A stretch of 64,000 nucleotides of DNA from CAYRYU01 sp964428355 (GCA_964428355.1 CAYRYU010000011.1:47851-111850), one strand, 5' to 3'. Shown: positions 17,516 to 26,244, counted from the stretch's first letter. Program-made: numbers and translations. The notes: generated by a model from the letters alone, not told the origin.

Positions 17516-17585
17516 GGTGACAGGTACCAATTTTTCTGATGCGCATGGAATGGAAACTTCGGAAGGGTAACCTGTCCCTTTTTTC
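17516..17585 (+). repeat. GGTGACA...CCTGTCCCT element, copy 3 (plus)
   Basis: Ends GGTGACAGGTACCAATTTTTC and AAGGGTAACCTGTCCC plus TTTTTT repeat those of copy 1 in the same orientation, with an unrelated centre. It starts 14 bases upstream of the kinase start codon, so it lies in or next to the kinase promoter region. Confidence 0.65.
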
Positions 17586-17662
17586 AACATAACATGGGTG
17601 ATCAACCCAGGAAAAACGGGTTCACGAGGAAATCCTGATTCTTTTTGGAAAGGCATTCTCAA

Positions 17663-17735
17663 GAAAACCAGGGACAGGTATCTCTTGGAAAGCCCGATTG
17701 GAAGAGGGGCAGAAAAATGGGAATGTGTCACCAAA
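17663..17735 (-). repeat. GGTGACA...CCTGTCCCT element, copy 4 (minus)
   Basis: On the minus strand it reads GGTGACACATTCCCATTTTTC at one end and GAGATACCTGTCCCTGG at the other. It is inverted relative to copy 3, forming a second pair. The stop codon of the gene ending at 17728 is the TGA in its GGTGACA end, the same arrangement as for the gene ending at 15083. Confidence 0.65.
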
Positions 17736-18273
17736 AGAAGCGGATCGAGTTGGTTTGGAGGGATTGGGCCTTCTGGTTTTGGGAGATGGCGAAAAGGAGG
17801 CGGGCATGTTCGAGGGGATCGGGATACTCCGAGGTATCCGAGGCGACCGACGATGCCATGGCCTGATAGTCGGGGAGGTAGACCATCCTCATTCGGAGCC
17901 ATGAACCGCCGGAATCAGGTTTTCCTTTTCCGCGGATGACGGCAATCCGATGTTCCCTTTTTTCGCCGCATCTCAGCGAGGGGAGGAAATCCTTCGACGG
18001 GGTTGCTAGGAAATCGGGGGATGTCTCGAAAAAAAGCATCACGTTGGTGGGATCTCCCACCAAGACCTCGGTCTTTCCCGAGAAGACGAATGGAGGAGTC
18101 TCGGGGGGCCCAATGATTGGTTCGAGCGAGAAATCGAGGGATTCCGGGGGCACGTAGAAGACCTTGTCCCCCATGGCCTCGCATAGGGTCCCGGGCTCTC
18201 GGGCAATCGCGGACCATGACAGGAAATGCAGCACAATCGAGACCAGAAAAATCACCGAACTAAGGCTTTTCAC
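17728..18273 (-). CDS. Small exported protein of unknown function
   Basis: The frame reads about 181 aa from a GTG at 18273. It has an N-terminal export-type hydrophobic stretch (VIFLVSIVLHFLSW), then a short soluble domain with PPESLDFSLEP and a C-terminal helical part (DPLEHARLLFAIS). Longer in-frame starts would overlap the upstream metallopeptidase gene and put low-complexity sequence first, so the GTG is preferred, though the ribosome binding site is weak. It follows the two metallopeptidase genes after a 43-bp gap and may be co-transcribed. Its stop is supplied by repeat copy 4. I do not recognise the family. Confidence 0.5.
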   Translation of the reverse strand: MKSLSSVIFLVSIVLHFLSWSAIAREPGTLCEAMGDKVFYVPPESLDFSLEPIIGPPETPPFVFSGKTEVLVGDPTNVMLFFETSPDFLATPSKDFLPSLRCGEKREHRIAVIRGKGKPDSGGSWLRMRMVYLPDYQAMASSVASDTSEYPDPLEHARLLFAISQNQKAQSLQTNSIRFFW

Positions 18274-18316
18274 GCGCCCGTAAACGGAGTTGATGATCGC
18301 TTGCAAGAAAGAGACT

Positions 18317-19654
18317 TCATTCCCCGAAGGGAGTCCGCCCATCCATCTGGACGGAAACCGGGCTGGCACCCTTGACCGTGGTGTTAAGTCCCTGATCCAC
18401 GACGGTCGGGGTGACGGTGGCAACTGGGGCGTCACCGGATTTGTCTTTCCGGAACAAATCGAGAAGCGCATTCCAACCCTTGGCGAAGAAGTCCCTGACC
18501 GAGGATCCAAGGCCCCGAAGTTTTGCCCAGAGCGACTTCCGACCACCCTGGATGTATTGATCCACGGCATCGTTGTTGCCGATGATCGAGTTGAAATCCG
18601 ACTCGGACAACTTTCCCTTGGTTTCCTGATCGAGAATCTTCAACACCTTTTGCGCCTGGTCAGGGTTCGCAGCAACGAAGGCCCTCAAAAAGGTGGTCAT
18701 ATCGCGACATCCGGTGTTGGTGGCCAGGAAGGCGGCCTTCACCCTGTCACGGCCGCCAGGGATTTCTTTTGAGAGTCGGTACAGGATGACGGCATCGACA
18801 GCTTCAACGGAAAGGAGGTCCTGGCCCGACATCTTCGAAAGGCTGGGAATCGAGTAGCTGTACTTTCCGGATTTCTCGTCGCTTTCGTCCTTGACCAGGG
18901 TCGTATCCATCCTTCGATTCAGGACTTCCATTCCGAAAGAGAGCATCTCGTTGTATTCGGCCCACCCTTCGACAAATGCGGTCTGGCCGTTGGTTTTTTC
19001 GTTCCCGAAATGGGTTCCGTCCAGTCCGTAGTCGAGGTCTGTCCGCGTTGCTCCGTCGATGCAGTGGGAAAACTCGTGAATCAAGGTGGCCTTGGGATTT
19101 CCCATGGAAAGGAAGCCTGAATCATAGGCCGAACCGATGAAGATCGAAGTTCCATAGGACAAGGCCCAGAAATCCTTCCTGAGATCGATTCCGTAGTCTT
19201 TTTTCACCTTTCCCTTGGAAAAAGCGCTGCAGTCAAGATTAACGGTCACGCAACCAGGGGGCCGGCAGTTCGGTAGTCTTCCTTCAGCCGCCATTCCAGC
19301 AAGATAGCTTTTCATGGAATCGCTCTTCGCGAACCGGAAAGTTTCGAGAAGGGATTTCTGCCCCCCGGAAAGCTTCCAGGTGTTTCCATCGGCCGCGCCG
19401 AGGAGTTCGAGAAGGTGCTTTTCATCCCGAACTGCAACCTTCTCGGAAACCCAGGCTTGCTTGGGATTGCTCCGGGAAACGCGAACGGAAAGGTTGGGAT
19501 CCTTCGCCGCGTCTTTATAAGCCTGGCTTTCGACGGAAACGACCTTTACCGACCTTTCGTAGACGAACGACAGCTGGGCATCAGTCGCGAACGCGCAGCA
19601 GGCGCACCAAAGCACAAGCGACACAGCATATATGAACTTCTTCCAGCCTGGCAT
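18317..19654 (-). CDS. Secreted HExxH metallopeptidase, paralog A
   Basis: The 445-aa protein begins with a signal peptide (FIYAVSLVLWCACC). It carries LIHEFSH (His193, Glu194, His197) and, about 32 residues later, VEGWAEY (Glu229/Glu233), a gluzincin-type zinc site. A conserved Cys pair (PNC, PGC) precedes the motif. The C-terminus after residue 380 is a linker ending TPFGE. It is closely similar along its whole length to the adjacent gene at 19760-21097, including length, zinc site and final residues, so the two arose by tandem duplication. Both have an AGGGGG-type ribosome binding site in the same position. Substrate unknown; periplasmic or extracellular. Confidence 0.8.
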   Translation of the reverse strand: MPGWKKFIYAVSLVLWCACCAFATDAQLSFVYERSVKVVSVESQAYKDAAKDPNLSVRVSRSNPKQAWVSEKVAVRDEKHLLELLGAADGNTWKLSGGQKSLLETFRFAKSDSMKSYLAGMAAEGRLPNCRPPGCVTVNLDCSAFSKGKVKKDYGIDLRKDFWALSYGTSIFIGSAYDSGFLSMGNPKATLIHEFSHCIDGATRTDLDYGLDGTHFGNEKTNGQTAFVEGWAEYNEMLSFGMEVLNRRMDTTLVKDESDEKSGKYSYSIPSLSKMSGQDLLSVEAVDAVILYRLSKEIPGGRDRVKAAFLATNTGCRDMTTFLRAFVAANPDQAQKVLKILDQETKGKLSESDFNSIIGNNDAVDQYIQGGRKSLWAKLRGLGSSVRDFFAKGWNALLDLFRKDKSGDAPVATVTPTVVDQGLNTTVKGASPVSVQMDGRTPFGE

Positions 19655-19759
19655 ATGGAGTCCCCCCTTCGAGCGTCCCTATAGGGTAATTATTCCCGGG
19701 GGGAAGGATTTCGCCAACCGGACCTTGTCCGAGCGCAAAGGAGCCTCTCTCCTGGTCCC

Positions 19760-21097
19760 TCAATCTCCGAAAGGGGTAGTTCCGGCCATCCGCACGGGAA
19801 CGGGGCTGGAATGGTTTCCGCAGGCGTTCTGAGCGGGATCAGCCATTATGGGAGGAACCGCGGCCACGGAAGGGGAATTCGCCTCATCGTTCCGAAAAAG
19901 GTTCTTGAGGGAATCCCAACCTTTGGCAAGCAAGGCTCCGATCGAAGAACGGAATCCCTTGATCTTGGCCCAAAGAGACTTCCGGCCGTTTTCGAAATAG
20001 GAATCCGAGGCGGCTTCGCTCCCAAGAAGGATGGTGAAATCGGACCTATTCAGCTTTCCCTTGGTTTCCTGATCGAGGATTTTTGCCACGGTCCCTTCAT
20101 ATCCGGGATTGGCCGCAACAAAGGCCCTCAGGAAAACCGCCATGTCACGATTTCCCTGGTTAGTGGCAATGAAGGCCGCCTTCACCCGCTCCTGGCCCTG
20201 GGGAATCTCTTTCGCAAGACGGTAAAGAATAACGGCATCCACGGCTTCGACAGACAGGAGGTCCAGCCCGGAGATCTTGGAGATGCCCGGGATCGAGTAT
20301 CGATAGGTTCCGGTTGCCTGCCCGCTCTCCTCTTTGATGAGAGAGGTATCCAATCGCCGGTTCAGTGCTTCCATTCCGAAAGAGAGCATCTCGTTGTATT
20401 CGGCCCATCCCTCGATGAGCGCGGTCTGGCCATTTGTTTTCTCATTTCCGAAATGGGTCCCATCCAAGCCGTATTCCAAGCCTGACCGGGAAGCGGCATC
20501 GACACAATGGGAGAACTCGTGAATCAGGGTCGCTTTGGGATTTCCGAGAGAAAGCCCCGAATCGTAGGCGGAACCGATGAAAACACCGGTACCGGTGGAC
20601 CAGGCCCAGAAATCCCTGCGAAGCTGAATTCCATAGTCCTTCTTCACCTGGTCCTTGGAGAACGCACTGGCGTCGGCAAGCGTGACAGTAACGCAGCCGG
20701 GAGGTTGGCAGTTGGGAAGATTACCTTCCTCACCCATTCCCGCCAGGTAGCTTTTCATGGTATCGGTTTTCGAAAAGCGGAATAGTTCGAGAAGAGATTT
20801 CTTGTCATTTGAGAGGTTCCGGACGTCGCCGTCAGCGGCACCGAGAAGTTCCAGCAGGTGCTTCTCGTCCTTGACAGCGGTTTTCTCGGAGACCCAGGCC
20901 CACTGAGGGTTGCTGCGAGAGTAACGAAGGGTCAGATTGCGGTCTTTGGCCGCCTCTGAAAATTCCTGAGACCGCACTGGAACCAACCGGACGGCTTTTT
21001 CGTAGACGAAGGAAAGCTCGGCGTCGGTTCCGGAGGCGCTGCAGGTGCACAACATCGCAAACACCAAACCCCAGAGGACACTTCTGTTTCCAAACAT
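19760..21097 (-). CDS. Secreted HExxH metallopeptidase, paralog B
   Basis: The 445-aa protein is the upstream member of the tandem pair. It has the same signal peptide layout (VLWGLVFAMLCTC), LIHEFSH at His193-His197 and IEGWAEY downstream. The start at 21097 (MFGNRSV) is chosen because AGGGGG lies eight bases before it and the resulting length equals that of paralog A; an upstream in-frame ATG at 21151 lacks a signal sequence at the N-terminus. Divergence is concentrated in the C-terminal linker, while the catalytic third is nearly identical. It is divergent from the HEAT-repeat gene at 21396. Confidence 0.8.
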   Translation of the reverse strand: MFGNRSVLWGLVFAMLCTCSASGTDAELSFVYEKAVRLVPVRSQEFSEAAKDRNLTLRYSRSNPQWAWVSEKTAVKDEKHLLELLGAADGDVRNLSNDKKSLLELFRFSKTDTMKSYLAGMGEEGNLPNCQPPGCVTVTLADASAFSKDQVKKDYGIQLRRDFWAWSTGTGVFIGSAYDSGLSLGNPKATLIHEFSHCVDAASRSGLEYGLDGTHFGNEKTNGQTALIEGWAEYNEMLSFGMEALNRRLDTSLIKEESGQATGTYRYSIPGISKISGLDLLSVEAVDAVILYRLAKEIPQGQERVKAAFIATNQGNRDMAVFLRAFVAANPGYEGTVAKILDQETKGKLNRSDFTILLGSEAASDSYFENGRKSLWAKIKGFRSSIGALLAKGWDSLKNLFRNDEANSPSVAAVPPIMADPAQNACGNHSSPVPVRMAGTTPFGD

Positions 21098-21276
21098 ATC
21101 GAATCCCCCTTTCCGATTTTTCATGGGCGGCTTTCCCCTGGAAAGGCCCATGGATTAGCGGGACCACCTTACCTTCATCACCGGAGCCATCTCGATTTCC
21201 GTTCGGGGTGAATTACGGACGGAAGTAACCAGTTGTGACAGGAATGCAAAAAAAGCCATTTCCAGGAAACTCCCTT

Positions 21277-21289
21277 GCCCAAATTGGGC
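21277..21289. promoter_or_regulatory. 13-bp palindrome, possible operator
   Basis: GCCCAAATTGGGC is a perfect palindrome around a central A. It lies in the 298-bp divergent gap between the metallopeptidase pair and the HEAT-STAS operon. Its size and location fit a dimeric repressor site, but it could also be a hairpin in a leader RNA. A TTGCGA-N18-TAAGAT pair at 21350-21379 may be the plus-strand promoter. Confidence 0.3.
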
Positions 21290-21395
21290 CTGGCACTTCC
21301 CCTCCCCCCAAACCTCAAAAAACAAAAATCCGATCTTTCGGCAGTCGGGTTGCGACGGATACGGCCGATGAATTAAGATTTTGTTAGGAAGAAGC

Positions 21396-23396
21396 ATGGA
21401 AAAGGATCAAGTTATCTCCCGGCTCCAGTCGGCTTCCGCCGCCGACCGGTTCGAAGCTCTCGAGATACTCGTTGAGCGGTTTCCGGACCACCTTGCGGAA
21501 GAACTGCCCCGGTTCCTAGTTTCCGAGGATCCCCGGATGAGAATTCTTGCAATCCGGGGGCTTGCCCAGGTCGACCGGGAAGAAGCGTTGCTCCATCTCG
21601 AGTCCATGCTGGTTACCGGAAGCCCGACGGAACGAAAAGCCGCGTTCCAGATGGCATTCCAGTTGCCTTTCTCCGAGATTAAGCCGATCCTCCTGAAGTT
21701 CCTCGCAGTCGAGAACGATCCCGAGATGCTTGGGAACGCGGGAGTGCTTTTCAAGATCAACCCGGACATCGAAGTTCCGTTCCGACTCTGGGAACTTGCG
21801 GAAATCAGCCCACGGCAAAAACTCCCCATCCTGGACCAGATAATAAAAGGGGCATGCCAGGCCATTTTCGCTTCGGGCCAGTTCGAAGACGGCGGAAGAG
21901 AATATTCCTCACGCCTCCGGGAATGGACCCAAAAACGGGCGGCCCTTCGTTTTGTCCAGCGACAGATCGATCAGGCTTCAGCCGGGGAAGACTCATGGGA
22001 CCAGGAGATTCAGGCCGCATTGAAAAGGGAGGACCGGCGGCCTCATCTCCGGTGGGCACTTGAATCGGCCCTGGAATGGCCAATTCCCGAAGCCGTTAAG
22101 GGAATCATCCGAAAGCAGCTCGAGATCGGGGAAACTGGTGACTCGGGCCGGGCAGGCGGCCCGGAAGGCGGGCGGGAAGGCCAATCGCCTGCAGAAACAA
22201 AGGAATCCCCGGTCCGGCAAAGCTCAGCCGCACCCCCGACGTCAGTGGAAAGCTCTCCCCAAGAGCAGCTGCGTATGCTTGCAGGGCTCGACCAGGAAAG
22301 AGGCAATGAAGCGAAGCCGATGCTCGAGCACCTCCTTTCCGGGAAGGAGGTCCAGGAGGACATCCTCGCCGGAGCTCTCAGAGCGGGCTTCCATTTCCAG
22401 CTCACGGGTTTCCAGGAGACTGCGAAAGCGGCTTTGAAGCACCCGAATACATCCGTGGTCAGCGCGGCACTGGAGTATCTTTCCTTCGCGGACAAGGATC
22501 TGGTCTTCCCTTTGCTTGGCCAGTTCCTGAAAAGCACCAATCCCCGGGTCAAGACCACGGCTTTGAGGATCCTGCAGAGTGCCGACCCTCCCCGGGCACT
22601 CTCCGTCCTGAAGATGATGCTCCGATCGACGATTACTGCAGAGAGACAAGCCGCAATGAGCAGCTTGGTCCATTTCGACTTTTCCCTCATCCGGGACGAC
22701 CTGTGCGACCTTGCAGCAGCAGGAGCGGACACAGATCTGCTCAAGCCGCTTCTCTGCCTTTTCGAGGCCAATATCGCCAACGATCATCTGTATCCCTTGT
22801 TCAGGTTTGGGAAAATGGTTTCTGCTGAACAAGCCCGACTCGTCCAGGACACACTTTCCCGTGGGGTGCGCATCCTGGAAAAGCTGAACCGGCTTCCCAA
22901 GGGGGAGTTCGAATCCCGGCGCAAATCATTCGAAGAGCGGTTCCGGTCCGAGTCGGAAAAAAGCGCAAAACCTCCAAAACCATATGCGCTGAAAGTAACC
23001 CGTCCCATCAGCGCACCTTCCCAGCTCGAGGAGTCCGTGGAGAAGGCCGCCGGCTTCGTCGCACGCTACTGGTGGCAAGCCGCAGCGGGAGCGGGAGTGG
23101 TGGTTGTCATCTTCCTGATGAGCCTGGTTCCGGCTTCACGACTGATCACCGGGGTAGAGATCAACAAGGTGATACCGGTCAAAGGAACGATCAAAGACAT
23201 AGTCCCCAGACGGAACGAATGGCGCTTGGAAACGAAGGATGGAAAGGTTTACCTGCTCCCATTGGACGCGGTTCCTTCCAAGAAGATAAGGATCGGGAAA
23301 AAGGTGGCCTGCAAACTGCTTCCCACATTCGTTTCCCGTGAGGGGCACATCACGGCAAAGCTGAAATCCTCGGTCAAGGAGTATCTGAATGAGTGA
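21396..23396 (+). CDS. HEAT-repeat protein with C-terminal membrane anchor
   Basis: The 666-aa protein has helical HEAT-type repeats over about residues 1-230, a Gly/Pro/Ser-rich linker (about 235-285) and a second repeat block (about 290-480). A single transmembrane segment (AAAGAGVVVVIFLMSLV) follows at about 575-590, then a short C-terminal beta-rich domain. The start at 21396 follows AGGAAG and is preferred over the TTG at 21381. Its stop overlaps the start of the STAS gene by eight bases, so the two are translated together. It resembles the 985-aa HEAT protein at 5023 in overall plan. A scaffold that presents the STAS protein at the membrane is one possibility. Confidence 0.75.
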   Translation: MEKDQVISRLQSASAADRFEALEILVERFPDHLAEELPRFLVSEDPRMRILAIRGLAQVDREEALLHLESMLVTGSPTERKAAFQMAFQLPFSEIKPILLKFLAVENDPEMLGNAGVLFKINPDIEVPFRLWELAEISPRQKLPILDQIIKGACQAIFASGQFEDGGREYSSRLREWTQKRAALRFVQRQIDQASAGEDSWDQEIQAALKREDRRPHLRWALESALEWPIPEAVKGIIRKQLEIGETGDSGRAGGPEGGREGQSPAETKESPVRQSSAAPPTSVESSPQEQLRMLAGLDQERGNEAKPMLEHLLSGKEVQEDILAGALRAGFHFQLTGFQETAKAALKHPNTSVVSAALEYLSFADKDLVFPLLGQFLKSTNPRVKTTALRILQSADPPRALSVLKMMLRSTITAERQAAMSSLVHFDFSLIRDDLCDLAAAGADTDLLKPLLCLFEANIANDHLYPLFRFGKMVSAEQARLVQDTLSRGVRILEKLNRLPKGEFESRRKSFEERFRSESEKSAKPPKPYALKVTRPISAPSQLEESVEKAAGFVARYWWQAAAGAGVVVVIFLMSLVPASRLITGVEINKVIPVKGTIKDIVPRRNEWRLETKDGKVYLLPLDAVPSKKIRIGKKVACKLLPTFVSREGHITAKLKSSVKEYLNE

Positions 23397-23751
23397 GAAG
23401 AATTTCTCGATCAAGGTCGAAGAGGCCGAACCGGTCGTTTCCCTTCGTGTGACCGGATATTGCAACGAAACGGTCGGAAGGGAGATGGTCACCGCGCTCA
23501 AGGCTCCTTTGAAAGAGGGAAAGGTCAACGTGGTGGTTGATTTCTCAAAATGCGACCTGATCAACAGCCAAGGGGTCTCCGCCCTTTTCGACCTGACCAT
23601 TTCCGTAAGGGAAGACCATCTGGGACGGGTCATCTTTTCCGGGCTGTCCCCGTTGATGATCGAGGTTTTTTCCCTGTCCGGACTGCTTCCCCTCGTCGAA
23701 GTGGTCAATGACGTCGGTGCCGCACTGGCGTCCACCAGGGAAAAAACCTGA
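23389..23751 (+). CDS. STAS-domain anti-sigma factor antagonist-like protein
   Basis: The 120-aa single-domain protein matches the STAS fold, with the phosphorylation-site motif LINSQGVSALF; Ser60 is the likely phospho-acceptor. STAS proteins bind anti-sigma kinases when unphosphorylated and are reactivated by SpoIIE/RsbU-type phosphatases. Two such phosphatases occur at 54287 and 59382, but no RsbW-like kinase is in the window. The ATG overlaps the end of the HEAT gene, giving translational coupling. The pairing suggests the HEAT protein is a partner or anchor. Confidence 0.85.
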   Translation: MSEKNFSIKVEEAEPVVSLRVTGYCNETVGREMVTALKAPLKEGKVNVVVDFSKCDLINSQGVSALFDLTISVREDHLGRVIFSGLSPLMIEVFSLSGLLPLVEVVNDVGAALASTREKT

Positions 23752-23812
23752 CCTCGCCGAATAGGGGATTACCGTCCCTGGAAATCGCCCTGGTCAAGCC
23801 GTGGAACCCACA

Positions 23813-24229
23813 TCATTTCGTGATTGCCTTGTGGGGGTTCCGGGAAAACAGGTTGAAATCGACCTCTTCGATGGGGCGGATGTTGAGCATCCTGGCGATT
23901 TGCGGCAGCGTGGCGTTCGGCCCGGGAAGAGGTTTTCCTTTGAATGGTCGGGCGGTTGCCGAAACGATTGCCACACCTTTGCCTTCCTCTATCCGGAGTG
24001 CACGTTCGCGTTCGATCTGCTCGTGGATGAAATCCTCGTACATCGCGTGCATCATCTGCTCCGAATCCTCGAACCGCCGGATTCCCCCCTCACGGTTCTG
24101 GGCAAGGCGGGCTTGGACTTCGCTTTGGCTCCCTTGTCCCCTGAATACCTTGAATCCGATGAAGAGGAACACCAGAAGAACGAGAAGGATTCCCAGGATC
24201 CCAATCGCAATGAGCAGCCAATAGAGCAA
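23813..24229 (-). CDS. Small single-pass membrane protein of unknown function
   Basis: The 138-aa frame starts with TTG after a GGAAGGGGGG stretch. A strong N-terminal transmembrane helix (residues 3-27) precedes a charged, helical cytosolic tail with SEQMMHAMYEDFIHEQIERERALRIEEG. The C-terminus has a Pro/Gly patch (KGKPLPGPNATLPQIA). No family is recognised. It converges with the STAS gene; upstream lies the 313-bp gap that contains the sigma-operon promoter on the other strand. Confidence 0.6.
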   Translation of the reverse strand: MLYWLLIAIGILGILLVLLVFLFIGFKVFRGQGSQSEVQARLAQNREGGIRRFEDSEQMMHAMYEDFIHEQIERERALRIEEGKGVAIVSATARPFKGKPLPGPNATLPQIARMLNIRPIEEVDFNLFSRNPHKAITK

Positions 24230-24450
24230 CCTTGCACCCCCCTTCCCCGATCAGGTTACCAGAGGGCACGAAGAGGAACAAGATGTCGGGCAGCAATGGA
24301 AGACAAAAAAGCCGGTCACATTTTCCCGCTTTCCGACGTTTTCACCTTTGGAGCACCATTTCATCATTCCCTGCCCCTCCCGGTCACGGTGGGAGAAGGG
24401 GGTTGCGGAACACTCTCGCAGTGGCTCAGGAGATACTCTCCAGGTCGAAA

Positions 24451-24479
24451 TTGAAATGGGTGAAGGTTCGAAGTAGTAT
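24451..24479 (+). promoter_or_regulatory. Promoter of the ECF sigma / secretome operon
   Basis: TTGAAA (24451-24456) and TAGTAT (24474-24479) are 17 bases apart, giving a leader of about 60 bases before the ATG at 24543. The rest of the 313-bp gap (24230-24542) holds nothing else that I can assign. Confidence 0.5.
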
Positions 24480-24542
24480 TGGGAGGTGAAAAATCGGTTC
24501 CAGAAAGCTCTCGATCCCTTTCGTGCCCGGAGATAACCCCCG

Positions 24543-25130
24543 ATGAATCCTCCACCTGACCCGCTCAACGAAAACCCCACCGGCCAGTCCCCCGATGATC
24601 TCCTGATGCTCGGTCTGAAAAACGGAAACATGGAGGATTTCCGGAAGCTCTATTCCAAGTATATCCAGACCATTTTCCGGTACGTCTATTCGCTGTGCGG
24701 AAATCGGGCACTGGCGGAGGAGATTGCCCAGGAGGCTTTTTTGAAGGTTTACCGGGCCAGAGATGGATATCGCCCGCAGAACCAGTTCAAGAGCTGGATC
24801 TTCAAGATCGCGGGAAACCTTTTCCGGGATTCGATCCGGAAGAAACGGCTCAAGGAAGTCCCTTTCGACAAGGTAGCCCAGTTCCGGGCGGAATGTGCCA
24901 CCGACCCTGAGGCATACTTCGACCCGGAGGAAAAAGCTGAGATTCCGGATTGTCCCCTCATGAACTCGGTTCCCCCGAAGTATCGGGAGCTTTTCCTGCT
25001 GAGGGTCGTTGAAGGACTTTCATACGCAGAGTTGAGCGACATAACCGGCACCACGGAGCAGAACGTCCGCAAGGCGATTTCGAGGATTCTCCAGAAACTC
25101 CGGGAGGAGGCCAAAAGCGATGGAATGTAG
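24543..25130 (+). CDS. ECF-type RNA polymerase sigma factor
   Basis: The 195-aa protein has the two-domain plan of sigma-70 group 4. Region 2 (about 25-95) contains FRYVYSLCGNRALAEEIAQEAFLKVYRA and the NQFKSWIFKIAGN motif. Region 4 (about 135-185) contains PPKYRELFLLRVVEGLSYAEL and a recognition helix TTEQNVRKAISR. It lacks regions 1 and 3. Its 3' end overlaps the anti-sigma gene by 11 bases, the usual arrangement for a sigma/anti-sigma pair. It heads the long plus-strand operon of exported and pilin-like proteins and probably controls it in response to an envelope signal. Confidence 0.93.
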   Translation: MNPPPDPLNENPTGQSPDDLLMLGLKNGNMEDFRKLYSKYIQTIFRYVYSLCGNRALAEEIAQEAFLKVYRARDGYRPQNQFKSWIFKIAGNLFRDSIRKKRLKEVPFDKVAQFRAECATDPEAYFDPEEKAEIPDCPLMNSVPPKYRELFLLRVVEGLSYAELSDITGTTEQNVRKAISRILQKLREEAKSDGM

Positions 25131-26244
25131 GAAGATCCAGGAATGGCTCGAGGAATCTGGAGACCATCCCCTTTCGGAACTCCCGCAAGCCCTTGCGGAC
25201 CATTCCTCCCGATGTCCCGAATGTTCCCGGCAACTGGCTTTCATGAAAGGTTTCCAAAAGGAATCCCAGGGAATCTCCCTCTCGCAGAACCGGGCGGATT
25301 CGATCTTCGAAAACATCACCAGCGAGATTCGAAAACCATCTTCCCATCCCGCTACGCCCCAATCGGCCGAAGAATTCGATTGGGCAGGCCTGTTCAGCTG
25401 GCTCACACCTACACTTGCATTGGCCATCGCGGTCGTTTTTGCCCTTTTTTCCCCCACCGGGGGAAATCGCCCCAAGACGCCGGAGGGTGGAAAGGGATCG
25501 GTCACGATCGGAGCGTCATTGGCATCGGTTTCCGGTTCGGGCGGGGAGATCGAGTTCAAGAAGCAGCCTTTTCTTCCCCTCAATGCTACCCCGGTTCCGC
25601 TCGAAGAAGGCGAAACGCTTTCTTTGAAGGGCCCCGGAGCAACCTGCGAGGTCGGGTTCAGGGATGGCGGGAAAATACGGATCTTTGGTTCCGGCCGGTT
25701 CACCCTCCGAAAAGAGGGCTTCTCCGCCCGGGAAAATGCGGACTGCCGCGTCTCTTTCGACCGCTCTTCCAAGGGTTACATGGTTGAGGTTCCAGGGGTT
25801 CTCCTGAAAGTGGCCGGAACCGAGATCGCGCTCCATCTGATCAATGGTTCGGGAACCGCCCTCCTTCTCAGCGGAAAGGTCGAGGTCGTTCCGGATTCGG
25901 GAGGAACCCCTTTCGGATGGACGGCTTCAGTCACCCTGCGGATAGGGCCATTCGGAGTGTCGGTACAGGCTGGTGCGGGTGTGGATTCGGCCATCCAGGC
26001 TTCGTCTACTGCTGTAGTGACCACATCATCAACCGTAACAGCCATCGCCTCGGCAACCACCAATCCAGGAGCGGCACCGGGCGAGTCGACCGCAACGTCA
26101 GCTTCGCCCGGAAATGGACCGCAGCCGAGGCCGGAGCCCCAACCTGAGCCTGCGACCGAACCCCAGCTCATCCCCCTTTCCCCTCTGGGGTCCGACACGG
26201 TGTCGCCCATGGATGACGACGTGTCCGACGGACTTGGCCAGTAA
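25120..26244 (+). CDS. Zinc-finger anti-sigma factor with transmembrane segment and FecR-like periplasmic domain
   Basis: The 374-aa protein begins with an anti-sigma zinc-finger motif (His28, Cys32, Cys35 in HSSRCPEC). A membrane helix (about residues 93-110) and a periplasmic FecR-like domain (about 150-265) follow; the latter shows EEGETLSLKGPG and GKVEVVPDSGGTPF. A long Ala/Thr/Ser- then Pro-rich tail ends VSPMDDDVSDGLGQ. The tail motif VSDGL recurs in several secreted proteins of the island. It is expected to hold the ECF sigma at the membrane until a periplasmic signal reaches FecR. The 11-bp overlap with the sigma gene supports this pairing. Confidence 0.85.
   Translation: MECRKIQEWLEESGDHPLSELPQALADHSSRCPECSRQLAFMKGFQKESQGISLSQNRADSIFENITSEIRKPSSHPATPQSAEEFDWAGLFSWLTPTLALAIAVVFALFSPTGGNRPKTPEGGKGSVTIGASLASVSGSGGEIEFKKQPFLPLNATPVPLEEGETLSLKGPGATCEVGFRDGGKIRIFGSGRFTLRKEGFSARENADCRVSFDRSSKGYMVEVPGVLLKVAGTEIALHLINGSGTALLLSGKVEVVPDSGGTPFGWTASVTLRIGPFGVSVQAGAGVDSAIQASSTAVVTTSSTVTAIASATTNPGAAPGESTATSASPGNGPQPRPEPQPEPATEPQLIPLSPLGSDTVSPMDDDVSDGLGQ

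Noticed and set aside
19595..19654. Lipoprotein signal in metallopeptidase A
   Set aside because: The Cys residues near the signal (WCACC) do not give a proper lipobox, and the paralog differs there.
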